Shown one piece after another: positions 17,968 through 26,924 of a stretch of 56,076 nucleotides of DNA; position 1 is the first letter of the stretch, and every line of letters begins with the position of its first letter. Made by a program: the position numbers and the translations under genes. The stretch comes from Candidatus Methanoperedens sp. (GTDB taxonomy: Archaea; Halobacteriota; Methanosarcinia; Methanosarcinales; Methanoperedenaceae): assembly GCA_026552975.1 (NCBI GenBank), contig JAPMTR010000078.1, positions 1-56,076 of the forward strand, given 5' to 3'. The notes below the pieces were generated by a model that had not been told where the DNA came from, made no database searches, and saw only the letters and a program-made list of their open reading frames with translations.

Positions 17968-20192
17968 GCAACGAAGTCGAACTCAGTCGTGAGATGGGGG
18001 TAACAAGCGCCACGATGATAGGCGTAGGGGCTATGATCGGGGCAGGCATATTCGTTCTGACCGGAATTGCTGCAGGGACAGCGGGTCCAGGTCTTATGAT
18101 GGTCTTTCTCTTGAATGGAATAGTTACTACCTTCACAGCTATGGCTTATGCAGAACTGGGTTCGGCTATCCCCGAAGCTGGGGGAGGATATCTCTGGATC
18201 AAACATTCTCTTCCAAGTATAAACGGATTCTTAAGCGGCTGGATGAGCTGGTTTGCCCATGCAGTAGCAGGAAGCCTTTATGCCCTGGGATTTGGTGCAT
18301 ATTTTGGTCTTTTGATGGAAACATATCATTTTTCCATTTTTGGCCTATCAGGATTATTACTTAATAAATTCCTGGCTGTTGTCATAGCAATAGTTTTTAT
18401 TTATATTAATTTCAGGGGCGCTTCTGAAACGGGTTCTATCGCCAATGTTATAGGGTTTATTAAGATCGCCATCCTGGCCGTATTCATATTTTCAGGCCTG
18501 TATTCAATGTATTACAAGCCTGACTGGTTCTCAAATTTTAATCCCTTCCTTCCAAATGGGTTTGGCGGCGTTTTCATGGCAATGGGCCTGACTTTTATCG
18601 CGTTTGAAGGATATGAGGTCATAGCGCAAACAGCAGAAGAAGTGAAAGATCCTAAAAAAAATATCCCCAGGGCAATATTTTATTCATTGATCATTGTTAT
18701 CCCCATTTATTTATTAGTGGCTCTTGTTTCCATTGGCGCTTTAACTACAGATATCCCGGCATGGCAGTTTCTGGGACAGCATAAAGAACTTGGACTTATT
18801 GAAGCAGCAAAGCAATTCATGCCTTTTGGGACTTTCTTATTGTTAATCGCAGGACTTGTATCAACAATGTCGGCACTCAACGCAACAACTTTTTCTTCCA
18901 CTCGCGTCTCTTTTGCGATGGGGCGCGATTTTAACCTGCCAAGCATTTTTAGTAAAATACATCCTGTTAACAGGACACCCTATTCAGCATTATTTATTTC
19001 AGGCGCTTTGATTATCCTGATGGCAGTAAGTATTCCCATAGAAGATGTTGCAGCCGCAGCAGATATTATGTTCTTGCTCCTGTTCGTACAGGTAAATATT
19101 GCAGTAATAGTTATCCGAAAAAAGTTTGGAAAAGAGATAGAATATGGTTACAAAACACCCTTTTTCCCTATAATTCCAATCCTTGGGATAATTTCTCAAC
19201 TTTTCCTTGCCTTATATATGTTCAATTATAGCAGGATCGGCTGGTATGTCACTGTTCTTTGGATCGCGATCGGATTCATTATATATTTTGGTTATTCTGT
19301 AAAAAAAGAGAAGATCGAGAAAGGAAAAATTGCTCGATACATTTCACCTGGAGATTACCGGACAGTAGTTTCACTTTCCCATCTCTCCAGTGTAAAGCCT
19401 TTGATCACGTTGGGCGCAGGTCTTGCAAGAGGACAGGGGAACGAGGTCGTTGCATTGCATGTTATAGCTATACCACAGCAAGCTTTTCTTGAAACTGGGG
19501 ATCAATTCATAAAAGAATCACAGCCAATTTTTGATACTGCCATGTCCACGGGAAAAGAACTGGGTGTTACTGTACACAATAAAAATGTGGCTTCACATGA
19601 TGTCTCTGAAGCAATCCTGGATGTTGCAAGATCGGGCAAATGCAATATGATCCTTTTGGGTGGATCTGAGAAGGTATTTCGAGGTAAAATCAAACAAAGT
19701 GTTCCGCAAATATTGATGAGATCTGCTGATTGCGATGTCGGGGTATTTTTCCCACAAGATTTTAAGGATGTCAAAAGTATCCTGGTACCATTGGGTCTTG
19801 GTGAGCATTCCCACCGAATAAAGATCGCATCAAACCTGGCGGATTTTTTTAAAGCAAAAATGACAATATTTACTGTTGTTCGTGATGAAGGATCTGTCCC
19901 GCTTGCGAAAAACATGCATGATGAAGCCATGAAAATATTAGATAAAGTGGTCGATAGCGAGATAAAAGTTGCAGCTGCCATCGATGAAGTAATATTACAA
20001 AAATCAAATGATTATGATCTTTGTATAATTGGACCTTCGACAGAATGGATATTACACGATATGCTTTTTGGTTCGCTTCCTGATAAGATAATCAAAGAAT
20101 CAAATTGCAGCGTGCTAATAATCAAACATCCGGAACAACATACAGAATCATGGGTCGGGATGATCGTGGATAAGATAAAAAAGTCATTATAG
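17964..20192 (+). CDS. APC-family amino acid permease fused to two universal stress domains
   Basis: 742 residues. Residues 1-450 carry about twelve helices with the APC signature GVGAMIGAGIFVLTGIAAG in helix 1 and FIAFEGYEVIAQTAEEVKDP in the middle. Residues about 455-590 and 595-725 are two Usp-like domains (ALHVIAIPQQ with NMILLGGSEKVFRGKIKQSV; then SILVPLGLGEHSHR with CIIGPSTEWILHDMLFGSL). Usp fusions are thought to sense nucleotides or stress. Co-translation with the MscS gene fits solute control. The substrate is unknown. Its stop overlaps the convergent small AbrB-like gene by 6 nt. Confidence 0.88.
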   Translation: MSNEVELSREMGVTSATMIGVGAMIGAGIFVLTGIAAGTAGPGLMMVFLLNGIVTTFTAMAYAELGSAIPEAGGGYLWIKHSLPSINGFLSGWMSWFAHAVAGSLYALGFGAYFGLLMETYHFSIFGLSGLLLNKFLAVVIAIVFIYINFRGASETGSIANVIGFIKIAILAVFIFSGLYSMYYKPDWFSNFNPFLPNGFGGVFMAMGLTFIAFEGYEVIAQTAEEVKDPKKNIPRAIFYSLIIVIPIYLLVALVSIGALTTDIPAWQFLGQHKELGLIEAAKQFMPFGTFLLLIAGLVSTMSALNATTFSSTRVSFAMGRDFNLPSIFSKIHPVNRTPYSALFISGALIILMAVSIPIEDVAAAADIMFLLLFVQVNIAVIVIRKKFGKEIEYGYKTPFFPIIPILGIISQLFLALYMFNYSRIGWYVTVLWIAIGFIIYFGYSVKKEKIEKGKIARYISPGDYRTVVSLSHLSSVKPLITLGAGLARGQGNEVVALHVIAIPQQAFLETGDQFIKESQPIFDTAMSTGKELGVTVHNKNVASHDVSEAILDVARSGKCNMILLGGSEKVFRGKIKQSVPQILMRSADCDVGVFFPQDFKDVKSILVPLGLGEHSHRIKIASNLADFFKAKMTIFTVVRDEGSVPLAKNMHDEAMKILDKVVDSEIKVAAAIDEVILQKSNDYDLCIIGPSTEWILHDMLFGSLPDKIIKESNCSVLIIKHPEQHTESWVGMIVDKIKKSL

Positions 20193-20324
20193 GAAAAAAT
20201 CAATTGTATCTCTGTCCCGTATTACTGCAAATGGTGTTCCGTCTTCAAAACCTTCTCGGAGTTTTTTAGGAATCACTATTTGACCTTTTGTAGACATTCT
20301 TGTGAACTCGACTTCTGTTGCCAT
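20187..20324 (-). CDS. short AbrB/MazE-like DNA-binding protein, orphan antitoxin relic
   Basis: 45 residues. The SpoVT-AbrB signature is clear: MATEVEFTRMSTKGQIVIPK followed by KLREGFEDGTPFAVIRD. Antitoxins of this type usually run to about 75-80 residues; here the C-terminal toxin-binding part is absent, as the frame stops after TIDFFL. No toxin gene is adjacent, although a PIN remnant lies 5.5 kb away. A TATA-like ATATAATG lies near 20380 on this strand. It may still bind DNA. Confidence 0.7.
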   Translation of the reverse strand: MATEVEFTRMSTKGQIVIPKKLREGFEDGTPFAVIRDRDTIDFFL

Positions 20325-20390
20325 GGTACTACTTTCTTACTTTCTTACCTGATAAGGTTTTGCCACTTCTAATTGACACATTATATGACA

Positions 20391-22154
20391 CTACCTATTA
20401 GAACTCAATTTTGCATGAGCTTTAATAATATCAAATTTAGTAACAAGTCCGACGAGATTTGTGGGATCGTCGGCATCAACCACAGGTAATCGCCCGATCT
20501 TCCTGTCAAGGAGTTTTAAAAGTGCGTCTTCAAGTGAATCTTCCGGTCCTGTTACAATAAGGTTTGTCGTCATCATTTCTTTTACAAGGGTTGTTTTTCT
20601 TATTTCAACCTGGACTTTTTCAGCATCTTCAAACGTGATTATCCCCACAAGTTTTTTATCATCAACAACGGGAAAACCTGTATAACCATATTTATGGATC
20701 AGGTCAAGCACCTGTTGAATGCTCAAAGATGAGTTTATCGTGACAATATTTGTTGTCATCGCATCTTTCACAAGTGCTCGTTCAAGGATATCAACCGTCA
20801 TCTCTCGCCTGTGTGCGGGGGAAGATGCCCGATTCTCTACCTGTTTTTCATAAATGGTCCATCTGCCTGAAAGAACATATGCAAGGGTCGAAGCCACCAT
20901 CAAGGGAGCAAGCAGGTTATAATTTCCTGCCATCTCAGAAACCATGATGATCGCAGCTATGGGGACTTTTGCCACACCGGCAAGTATTGCGCCCATTCCC
21001 ACAAGTACATAAGCTCCTGGCTGAGAGATTATTTGTGGAAATACAAGATGCATGATCTGTCCGAAAGCGCCCCCTATCATTGCTCCTATAACAAGAGTTG
21101 GGGCAAACACACCTCCACTTCCCCCCGATGTGATGGTAAAGGACGTTGCAAGCATTTTAATAAGCACAAAAGCCATCATGAAAACTATTGACATAGTTAC
21201 AGGGTCACCGTTCATTGCAATTTGCACCCATCCGTACCCTGTCCCCAGGACCTGTGGGAAAAATAAGGCAAGTACACCTACGAGGAGTCCTCCAATTGCG
21301 GGTTTGTAATGTGGTCTGATCTTCATGGGCCGAAATACCCTGTCCCGCAACCCATAGAAAATAATTACAAATAATATTGCTGTTGCAGCGCATAAGACTC
21401 CGAGAATCCCATAAAAAATAAGCTCAGTGGGTGTTGTGAATTTAAAACTGGGGGTTGCAAATATATGTCCCCACCCAAAGAAGGATGAAAATATTGAATA
21501 AGCTATCGTGGATGAAATGAATGCAGGTACAAGACCCTCTGTTTCCATATCGCCCTTATAAAGAACTTCTATTGCGAATATAGCTCCACCAAGCGGGGCC
21601 TTGAAAATACTGCCTATGCCTGCTGCAGTACCGCATATCACCATAACTCTCCTGTCACGGTCGCTTAATTTCAAGTATGTGGCAAGCGTTGACCCAAAAC
21701 CAGCTCCTATCTGGGCGATCGGCCCTTCTCGTCCCGCGCTTCCCCCGGTGCCAATGGTTATCATTGATGTTATGGCTTTAATTAAAGGGACCCTTTTGCG
21801 AATAAAACCCCTTTTATTATTATAAGCATCAATAACGGCATCAGTGCCGTGCCCTTCCGCTTCCGGGGCGTAGGTAAAAATGATATATCCAGCAATTAAC
21901 CCGCCGATTGCAGGCAATAAGAAAAGAAGCCAGCGTATATTTGTTTCAGGGTGACTGAATGGCGAAAGTTCTCCGCCGGGAGATGGGGGATAATATCCTC
22001 CAATACCCCCAAGAATATAATTTGAAACTGCGTTCAATCCGAGATAGAACAGTACTGCTCCAAAACCTGAAACAATACCGATCACGATACTGAACAAAGT
22101 CCATCTTTGAACTTGTTTCAGATCAAGCTCTTTTAAAATTTCATTGATCTTCAA
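20391..22154 (-). CDS. ClC-family chloride channel/antiporter with paired CBS domains
   Basis: 587 residues. ClC selectivity motifs are visible: GTGGSAGREGPIAQIGAGFG (with the gating Glu), and GSGGVFAPTLVIGAMIGGAF. The last 130 residues hold two CBS motifs (VKDAMTTNIVTINSSLSIQQ and VKEMMTTNLIVTGPEDSLED), which often bind adenine nucleotides. The retained gating Glu is compatible with Cl-/H+ exchange or channel function. The only in-frame start is a TTG; an upstream stop excludes extension. It suits the surrounding ion-homeostasis genes. Confidence 0.92.
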   Translation of the reverse strand: MKINEILKELDLKQVQRWTLFSIVIGIVSGFGAVLFYLGLNAVSNYILGGIGGYYPPSPGGELSPFSHPETNIRWLLFLLPAIGGLIAGYIIFTYAPEAEGHGTDAVIDAYNNKRGFIRKRVPLIKAITSMITIGTGGSAGREGPIAQIGAGFGSTLATYLKLSDRDRRVMVICGTAAGIGSIFKAPLGGAIFAIEVLYKGDMETEGLVPAFISSTIAYSIFSSFFGWGHIFATPSFKFTTPTELIFYGILGVLCAATAILFVIIFYGLRDRVFRPMKIRPHYKPAIGGLLVGVLALFFPQVLGTGYGWVQIAMNGDPVTMSIVFMMAFVLIKMLATSFTITSGGSGGVFAPTLVIGAMIGGAFGQIMHLVFPQIISQPGAYVLVGMGAILAGVAKVPIAAIIMVSEMAGNYNLLAPLMVASTLAYVLSGRWTIYEKQVENRASSPAHRREMTVDILERALVKDAMTTNIVTINSSLSIQQVLDLIHKYGYTGFPVVDDKKLVGIITFEDAEKVQVEIRKTTLVKEMMTTNLIVTGPEDSLEDALLKLLDRKIGRLPVVDADDPTNLVGLVTKFDIIKAHAKLSSNR

Positions 22155-22205
22155 GTTTGATTCATCTGCCGGGGGATACTAATAAAACTCATTATACATT
22201 AAGTT

Positions 22206-23495
22206 TCATGATACCCACTTTGCAATAATCTTAACACCCGTGATAGTATCTTCGCATGTTCGCATAATGAAATCCTCAGGAAGTTCCTGGTGGATCGGAT
22301 ATGTTTCACTTGTTGCCAGGGCATTTGCCCCATTAAAGTTCACATAAGAAAGCCGTGCTGTGAGTTCCTCTGGAGGACGTTCAAAGACCGCCCCGGGAAG
22401 AACGGCAACACCTGTTTCCTGGAGAAGGCGTTCGCACAGGGTGACGCTGTCCTTTATACCTCTTTGTGCAAGCTTTTCTGCCAGTGGAGTAAAATCAAGT
22501 AACAGGTAGAAACCTCCTTCGGGAGGATGGACTCTTAGTCCCGCATCCACCAGTATCTTCTGACATATATTGCCAAGCGTTGAGAGAATTCGTCTTGCAT
22601 GCCACAGGTATCTCTCTATTGCCACACCCCCGCGAAAAGCATGTACTGCTGCATATTGTATAGGGGCACTGACCGAAGTATATGTTTCACTGGCTACAGA
22701 GGCCATAGCCTCAAGAAGCCAGTCCAGGTTCTTCGGGAATGAAAAAGTACCAAGGCGCCAGCCACCAGCGCCGCACCACTTGGACAGGCCTGAACTTAAA
22801 ATTGTGCCCTCAGGATAGAACCTGGCAACAGAAACATGTTCTCCTTTGTGGTTAAGCTGCCCGTATATCTCATCAGATAGCAGGATGATCTCGTACTTCC
22901 GGGCAACATCAGCAATATCTTTTAATTCATCCTTTGTATAGGTAAGGCCGTCCGGATTTCCCGGATAATTAAGCACAAGTATTCGTGGTCGGTAGATATC
23001 ATGCTCCTCTTCAAGTAACTCAGTCAGCCGTGAAGCGGTCATGTGCCATTTTTCTTCATACGTCGTATGGATCAGTCGAACCTTCTTTCCCAGGATCCTT
23101 GCCTGGGGGACATATGAGACCCAACAGGGAGCAGGAACTATGATCTCGCCATAATAAACAAGCTGAAGCAGGAACATGAGCTCTTTTGATCCCGGGCCAA
23201 CAAGGACACCTTCAGGACTCACATCCACCTTGTCCTTCTCCTTATGAAAACCTGCCACTGCTTCTCTTAATGCAGGAAGTCCTTTTGAAGGGAGATAATC
23301 CTTTTCATGAGCATAGAGTTTCAGCGCATTCACAACAGGGGTAGGAACAGGAAAAGGTGATTGCCCAAGCCCAAAATTGTATATCTTTTTACCATCACAC
23401 TGAAGACCTTTGCACCTATCGTTTATCGCAAGAGTAGCTGATTGACCACTGCCGCGGACATTGATATTAAGACTGACATGTTTAGTAAGATTCAT
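22206..23495 (-). CDS. class I/II pyridoxal-phosphate aminotransferase
   Basis: 429 residues, fold type I. NYPGNPDGLTYTKDEL, LLSDEIYGQLNH and the Schiff-base Lys in SSGLSKWCGAGGWRLGTF are all present, followed by the substrate-carboxylate Arg in TARLSYVNF. It resembles aspartate/alanine-type transaminases, but the substrate cannot be read from the sequence. TTTTTTTATTTAAATAATA upstream (about 23512-23530) could be its promoter. It stands alone, 51 nt from the ClC gene. Confidence 0.85.
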   Translation of the reverse strand: MNLTKHVSLNINVRGSGQSATLAINDRCKGLQCDGKKIYNFGLGQSPFPVPTPVVNALKLYAHEKDYLPSKGLPALREAVAGFHKEKDKVDVSPEGVLVGPGSKELMFLLQLVYYGEIIVPAPCWVSYVPQARILGKKVRLIHTTYEEKWHMTASRLTELLEEEHDIYRPRILVLNYPGNPDGLTYTKDELKDIADVARKYEIILLSDEIYGQLNHKGEHVSVARFYPEGTILSSGLSKWCGAGGWRLGTFSFPKNLDWLLEAMASVASETYTSVSAPIQYAAVHAFRGGVAIERYLWHARRILSTLGNICQKILVDAGLRVHPPEGGFYLLLDFTPLAEKLAQRGIKDSVTLCERLLQETGVAVLPGAVFERPPEELTARLSYVNFNGANALATSETYPIHQELPEDFIMRTCEDTITGVKIIAKWVS

Positions 23496-23616
23496 AATAG
23501 TTTAATTCCTCCTTTTTTTATTTAAATAATATAAAGTGTTAATGCATAATTATATTTATAATTGGCGGCTCTGACATACTATGATTCAGGGTAAAGTGCA
23601 TAGACAAACGAAATAT

Positions 23617-23645
23617 CCGCGTTTTTCTGCGTTCATCTGCGGTTT
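23617..23645. repeat. CTGCG-rich intergenic motif upstream of acetoacetyl-CoA synthetase
   Basis: A GC-richer segment with CCGCG, CTGCG and CTGCGG spaced about 10 bp apart and CCGC/GCGG at its ends. It matches from memory the widespread intergenic motif AACCGCAGATGAACGCAGA found in many bacteria and archaea. It occurs once in this window. Function unknown. Confidence 0.4.
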
Positions 23646-23684
23646 ATATATTTCGAAAGTAACCACAATCAGGAGGTAGTAATC

Positions 23685-25643
23685 ATGAATGGTGAATTGT
23701 TATGGGAACCGTTTGAAGAAAGGATCAAAGAAACAAATATGTATAGATTTATGCAGACGGTTAACCAGAAACATGGGATGAAATTTGAAAATTATTCACA
23801 ACTTTATCAATGGTCGATCAATAACATCCCCGATTTTTGGGCAGATATGTGGGAAGAGGCTGACATAATTGCCTCAAGTGACTTTGATGAGGTAATCGAT
23901 GATATAACAAAAATGCCCGGAGCAAAGTGGTTTTCTGGAGCAAGGCTAAATTTTGCGCAGAATCTCCTCAGATACCGCGATGACCATATTGCTCTTGTTT
24001 TCAAAGGGGAGGCAATGGATGAATGCCAGAGGATAACATATGCCCAGCTTTATGATAATGTAGCAAGGCTTGCAAGAAGAATGCGTAACGAAGGTATCAC
24101 AAAAGGTGATCGAGTGGCCGGGTTTATGCCAAATATGCCAGAAACGGTGATGGCAATGCTGGCCTGTGCAAGTATCGGAGCTATCTGGTCTTCATGTTCT
24201 CCTGATTTTGGCACAAAAGGCGCACTTGACCGTTTCGGGCAGATAAGACCAAAATTATTGTTTACTGCCAGCCGCTATTCCTATAATGGGAAGTGGTTCG
24301 ATTCTTTGGTGAAAGTTACAGAAATACATGATCAATTGCCAATAAAGCCCAGGATCATTGTAGTGCCGTATGGAGATGAAAAACCAGACATTAGCTCAGT
24401 ACCAAATTCTTTTCTCTTGAGTGATTTCATTTCTGATAAAAGCGGTCTAGAAATTGAATTTGAACAACTGCCATTTGATCATCCTCTTTATATCATGTAT
24501 TCCTCAGGCACTACAGGGCTTCCAAAAAGTATTGTGCATAGTTCCGGTGGAATTTTGATAAACCACATCAAGGAGCTTAAACTTCATACGGATGTCAAAC
24601 GTGATGACATATTGTTCTATTATACCACTTGCGGCTGGATGATGTGGAACTGGATGGCATCTGCATTGTCTCTGGGGTGTACGATCGTTCTATTTGACGG
24701 ATCACCATTCTATCCAGATGCTCGGGCACTTTTGCGTCTTGTAGGAGATGAAAAAATTACAATATTCGGGACAAGTGCAAAATATATCGATTCCATACAA
24801 AAAGAAGGGCTAAAGCCAGAAGATAAATACGATACCGAAAGTCTAAAAACGATACTCTCAACCGGTTCACCTCTATCTGATGATAATTTCAGGTTCGTTT
24901 ACCGCGATATAAGACAGGATGTGTGTTTATCATCCATTTCAGGAGGTACGGACCTGAATGGTTGTTTTTTCCTTGGGAATCCTATGGGGGCGGTCTATGC
25001 AGGTGAATTGCAGTGTGCTGGCCTGGGGATGAATGTGAAAGCATATGATGAAGAAGGAATATCACGCTTGAATTATCAGGGTGAACTTGTGTGTGAGTCC
25101 CCTTTTCCATCCATGCCGCTATACTTCTGGAATGACCCGAAAGGAGAAAAATATCACAATGCGTATTTTGATGTTTATCCTGGTATCTGGCGTCATGGCG
25201 ATTTTATCAAGATCAACGACCATGGTGGAGTTGTGATCTTTGGCAGATCTGATGCTACCTTGAACCCGGGGGGTGTTCGCATCGGGACAGCTGAAATTTA
25301 TCGCGTTGTTGAAGCGTTCGATGAGATAGAAGATAGTCTTGTCATAGGCCAGGAATGGAAAGGGGATGTTCGCGTCGTATTGTTCGTAAAATTGTGTCCC
25401 GGATCAAAACTCAATGATGACCTTGTCAAAAAGATAAGGACAGCTATTAAAACTAATTGTTCACCGCGTCATGTGCCTGCAAAGGTCATACAGATCAGTG
25501 ATATTCCTTATACGATCAATATGAAAAAAGTAGAGATGGCTGTAAAAAACATCATTCATGGAAAATCAGTCATGAACCGTGAATCACTCAGGAACCCGGA
25601 ATCTCTTGATGTGTATAAAGATATTCAGGAACTTAAGAACTGA
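23685..25643 (+). CDS. aacS: acetoacetyl-CoA synthetase (acyl-AMP-forming)
   Basis: 652 residues, the usual length for this ligase. The N-terminal ACAS_N-like part is followed by the AMP-binding core MYSSGTTGLPKSIVHSSGG, GTSAKYIDSIQKEGL, the Asp of HGDFIKINDHGG and a C-terminal Lys in INMKKVEMAVKNII. It activates acetoacetate to acetoacetyl-CoA with ATP, feeding thiolase chemistry, isoprenoids or polyhydroxyalkanoate. A CAGGAGGTAG site precedes the ATG. It has no co-directional neighbours. Confidence 0.9.
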   Translation: MNGELLWEPFEERIKETNMYRFMQTVNQKHGMKFENYSQLYQWSINNIPDFWADMWEEADIIASSDFDEVIDDITKMPGAKWFSGARLNFAQNLLRYRDDHIALVFKGEAMDECQRITYAQLYDNVARLARRMRNEGITKGDRVAGFMPNMPETVMAMLACASIGAIWSSCSPDFGTKGALDRFGQIRPKLLFTASRYSYNGKWFDSLVKVTEIHDQLPIKPRIIVVPYGDEKPDISSVPNSFLLSDFISDKSGLEIEFEQLPFDHPLYIMYSSGTTGLPKSIVHSSGGILINHIKELKLHTDVKRDDILFYYTTCGWMMWNWMASALSLGCTIVLFDGSPFYPDARALLRLVGDEKITIFGTSAKYIDSIQKEGLKPEDKYDTESLKTILSTGSPLSDDNFRFVYRDIRQDVCLSSISGGTDLNGCFFLGNPMGAVYAGELQCAGLGMNVKAYDEEGISRLNYQGELVCESPFPSMPLYFWNDPKGEKYHNAYFDVYPGIWRHGDFIKINDHGGVVIFGRSDATLNPGGVRIGTAEIYRVVEAFDEIEDSLVIGQEWKGDVRVVLFVKLCPGSKLNDDLVKKIRTAIKTNCSPRHVPAKVIQISDIPYTINMKKVEMAVKNIIHGKSVMNRESLRNPESLDVYKDIQELKN

Positions 25644-25649
25644 TTCCAG

Positions 25650-25940
25650 TCATATCTCAAAATTTGAGATTGGTCGGAAGAATGACAAAAAAAAACTGAT
25701 CTTTATTGCCAGGTCTTTAGTCGTATAAACTACAACCTTATCTTGTCGTTGAAAATGCCCATCATTGCTCCAAATTGAGCAACTCAAAGCCATAGCAAGA
25801 GCTAAGAACGGTGAATCCGTTATATCTATATTCCTTAAAATATCCTCAGCAATAGCCATCTTTTCATTGTATTTATCTTTTGATAAAAGATGAATATGTT
25901 TCTGCAATAACAAAAGAAGAGCATCAAAAACCAATTTCAT
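25650..25940 (-). pseudogene. PIN-domain toxin remnant with internal deletion
   Basis: The C-terminal half is a recognisable PIN ribonuclease (ITDSPFLALAMALSCSIWSN through VVVYTTKDLA, holding the third acidic position). The N-terminus starts with MKLVFDA, the usual first strand and first Asp, but joins at once to LLLLLQKHIHLL, so about 40 residues with the second acidic site are missing. At 96 residues it is short for a VapC/PIN protein (about 130-150). It overlaps the preceding small frame, as toxin-antitoxin genes do. Confidence 0.6.
25654..25670. terminator. possible shared hairpin between convergent aacS and PIN remnant
   Basis: ATCTCAAA (25654-25661) and TTTGAGAT (25663-25670) are perfect inverse complements around one base, 10 nt after the aacS stop and inside the last codons of the PIN remnant. 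There is no T tract immediately after it, so the terminator assignment is tentative. Confidence 0.3.
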
Positions 25941-25998
25941 TATTCAGCTGCATTATCCAGCTTAGGTCATCAGGGAGTTTCAAAATAACATTTACCAT
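25924..25998 (-). pseudogene. 24-residue antitoxin-like fragment upstream of PIN remnant
   Basis: A frame starting at ATG 25998 behind GGTGAAAA, reading MVNVILKLPDDLSWIMQL, then ending. It overlaps the PIN remnant by 17 nt. Position, ribosome site and overlap fit the first strand of an antitoxin gene cut short by the same deletion event that damaged the PIN gene. The antitoxin family is not recognised. Confidence 0.3.
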
Positions 25999-26064
25999 TT
26001 TTCACCGCATGCAGTTTTATCTTTTATACTATATTTGTTTAGAAGTCTTTAAATCTTTTCATTT

Positions 26065-26160
26065 TTGACTGAAACCTCGGAGCGCATTGAACGGTTTGAT
26101 TCCCGGCGCGTCACAGCGGACGTAACCCTGGGGCAGCTATGGGGGCAGGAAGTATTATAG
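26065..26160 (+). other. GC-rich island of unknown origin, 31-codon open frame
   Basis: About 75 bp around 26076-26152 are distinctly GC-rich amid AT-rich DNA. On the plus strand they hold one continuous frame ending at TAG 26158, reading ERIERFDSRRVTADVTLGQL in its middle. The amino-acid mix looks like real protein, so it may be the end of a decayed gene; it might equally be part of a structured RNA. It lies between the toxin-antitoxin remnant and uspA. Confidence 0.3.
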
Positions 26161-26228
26161 GACGAATTCTTTATTTAGAATCAAGATCATTTATGAACAC
26201 ATTCAAACAATTTTAGATGAGGAGAGTT

Positions 26229-26678
26229 ATGCCAAGCAAATTATATAATAAAATTCTGATCGCTACCGATGGTTCTGAAAATACAAAAAAGGCACTGGAT
26301 TATGGGATAGATCTGGCAATAAACACAGGAGCAAAACTGCAGGCCATATATGTTGTCGATACAGGAAAATATAGTTCGATCCCCATGTCTGCCCCGATGG
26401 AATATGCATTTTCAATCTTGAGGCAGGAAGGGGATATAGCTTTGAAATTTGTAGCAGAAATGGCAGAGGCTGCAGGCCTGGAAAAGGAAGAAGGGGTCAT
26501 TGTTGAAGGCAATCCTGCAGATGAAATAATAAAATATGCTGAAAATAACTCCATCGACCTTATTGTAATGGGAACAATGGGAAAAAGCGGTATTGATAGA
26601 TTCCTTATGGGCAGCGTTGCAGATAAAGTGATCCGAAATTCAAGAATTCCTGTTATCGCAGTTCCTCTCAAGGAATAG
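26229..26678 (+). CDS. uspA: universal stress protein
   Basis: 149 residues from ATG 26229, chosen because GAGGAG (26219-26224) precedes it; the earlier ATG 26217 would put that site inside the gene. The ATP-binding pattern G-x2-G-x9-G-S is complete (GTMGKSGIDRFLMGS) and ILIATDGSENTKKAL forms the first strand and loop. It is a single-domain ATP-binding Usp and probably dimerises. Usp domains also occur fused to the APC permease at 17.9-20.2 kb. Confidence 0.93.
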   Translation: MPSKLYNKILIATDGSENTKKALDYGIDLAINTGAKLQAIYVVDTGKYSSIPMSAPMEYAFSILRQEGDIALKFVAEMAEAAGLEKEEGVIVEGNPADEIIKYAENNSIDLIVMGTMGKSGIDRFLMGSVADKVIRNSRIPVIAVPLKE

Positions 26679-26712
26679 TTACATTCATTATATCTCAATA
26701 TAATCTTCAATA

Positions 26713-26904
26713 ATGATAAAGTACAAAGTTTTATGCCTGACCTCAGGATCTACAGAACCACCCCAGCCTGATATTGTTGAACGAGAAATTGATACGATGA
26801 TAGAAAAGGGCTGGGAATTCGTGCAGTTTACATCAGGTGGTGGAGGCACAGGCAGTGGGAATATAACATCCTGGATATACCTTATTTTCAAACGTGATAT
26901 TTAA
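26713..26904 (+). CDS. small DUF4177-like protein
   Basis: 63 residues. The pattern IKYKVLCLTS, then EREIDTMIEKGWEFVQF, then WIYLIFKRD matches the short beta-alpha-beta layout of DUF4177-type proteins, whose hallmark is a helix ending in GWE(F/L)V and a final strand with Phe-Arg or Lys-Arg. The middle Gly-rich segment (TSGGGGTGSGN) is unusual. It lies 34 nt after uspA on the same strand and just before the insertion sequence. Function is unknown. Confidence 0.55.
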   Translation: MIKYKVLCLTSGSTEPPQPDIVEREIDTMIEKGWEFVQFTSGGGGTGSGNITSWIYLIFKRDI

Positions 26905-26924
26905 TTTTTTATAATATCCTGTAT

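Noticed and set aside
26065-26160. GC-rich island as an rRNA or tRNA fragment
   Set aside because: No cloverleaf or recognisable rRNA helix could be drawn; kept only as an unexplained island.
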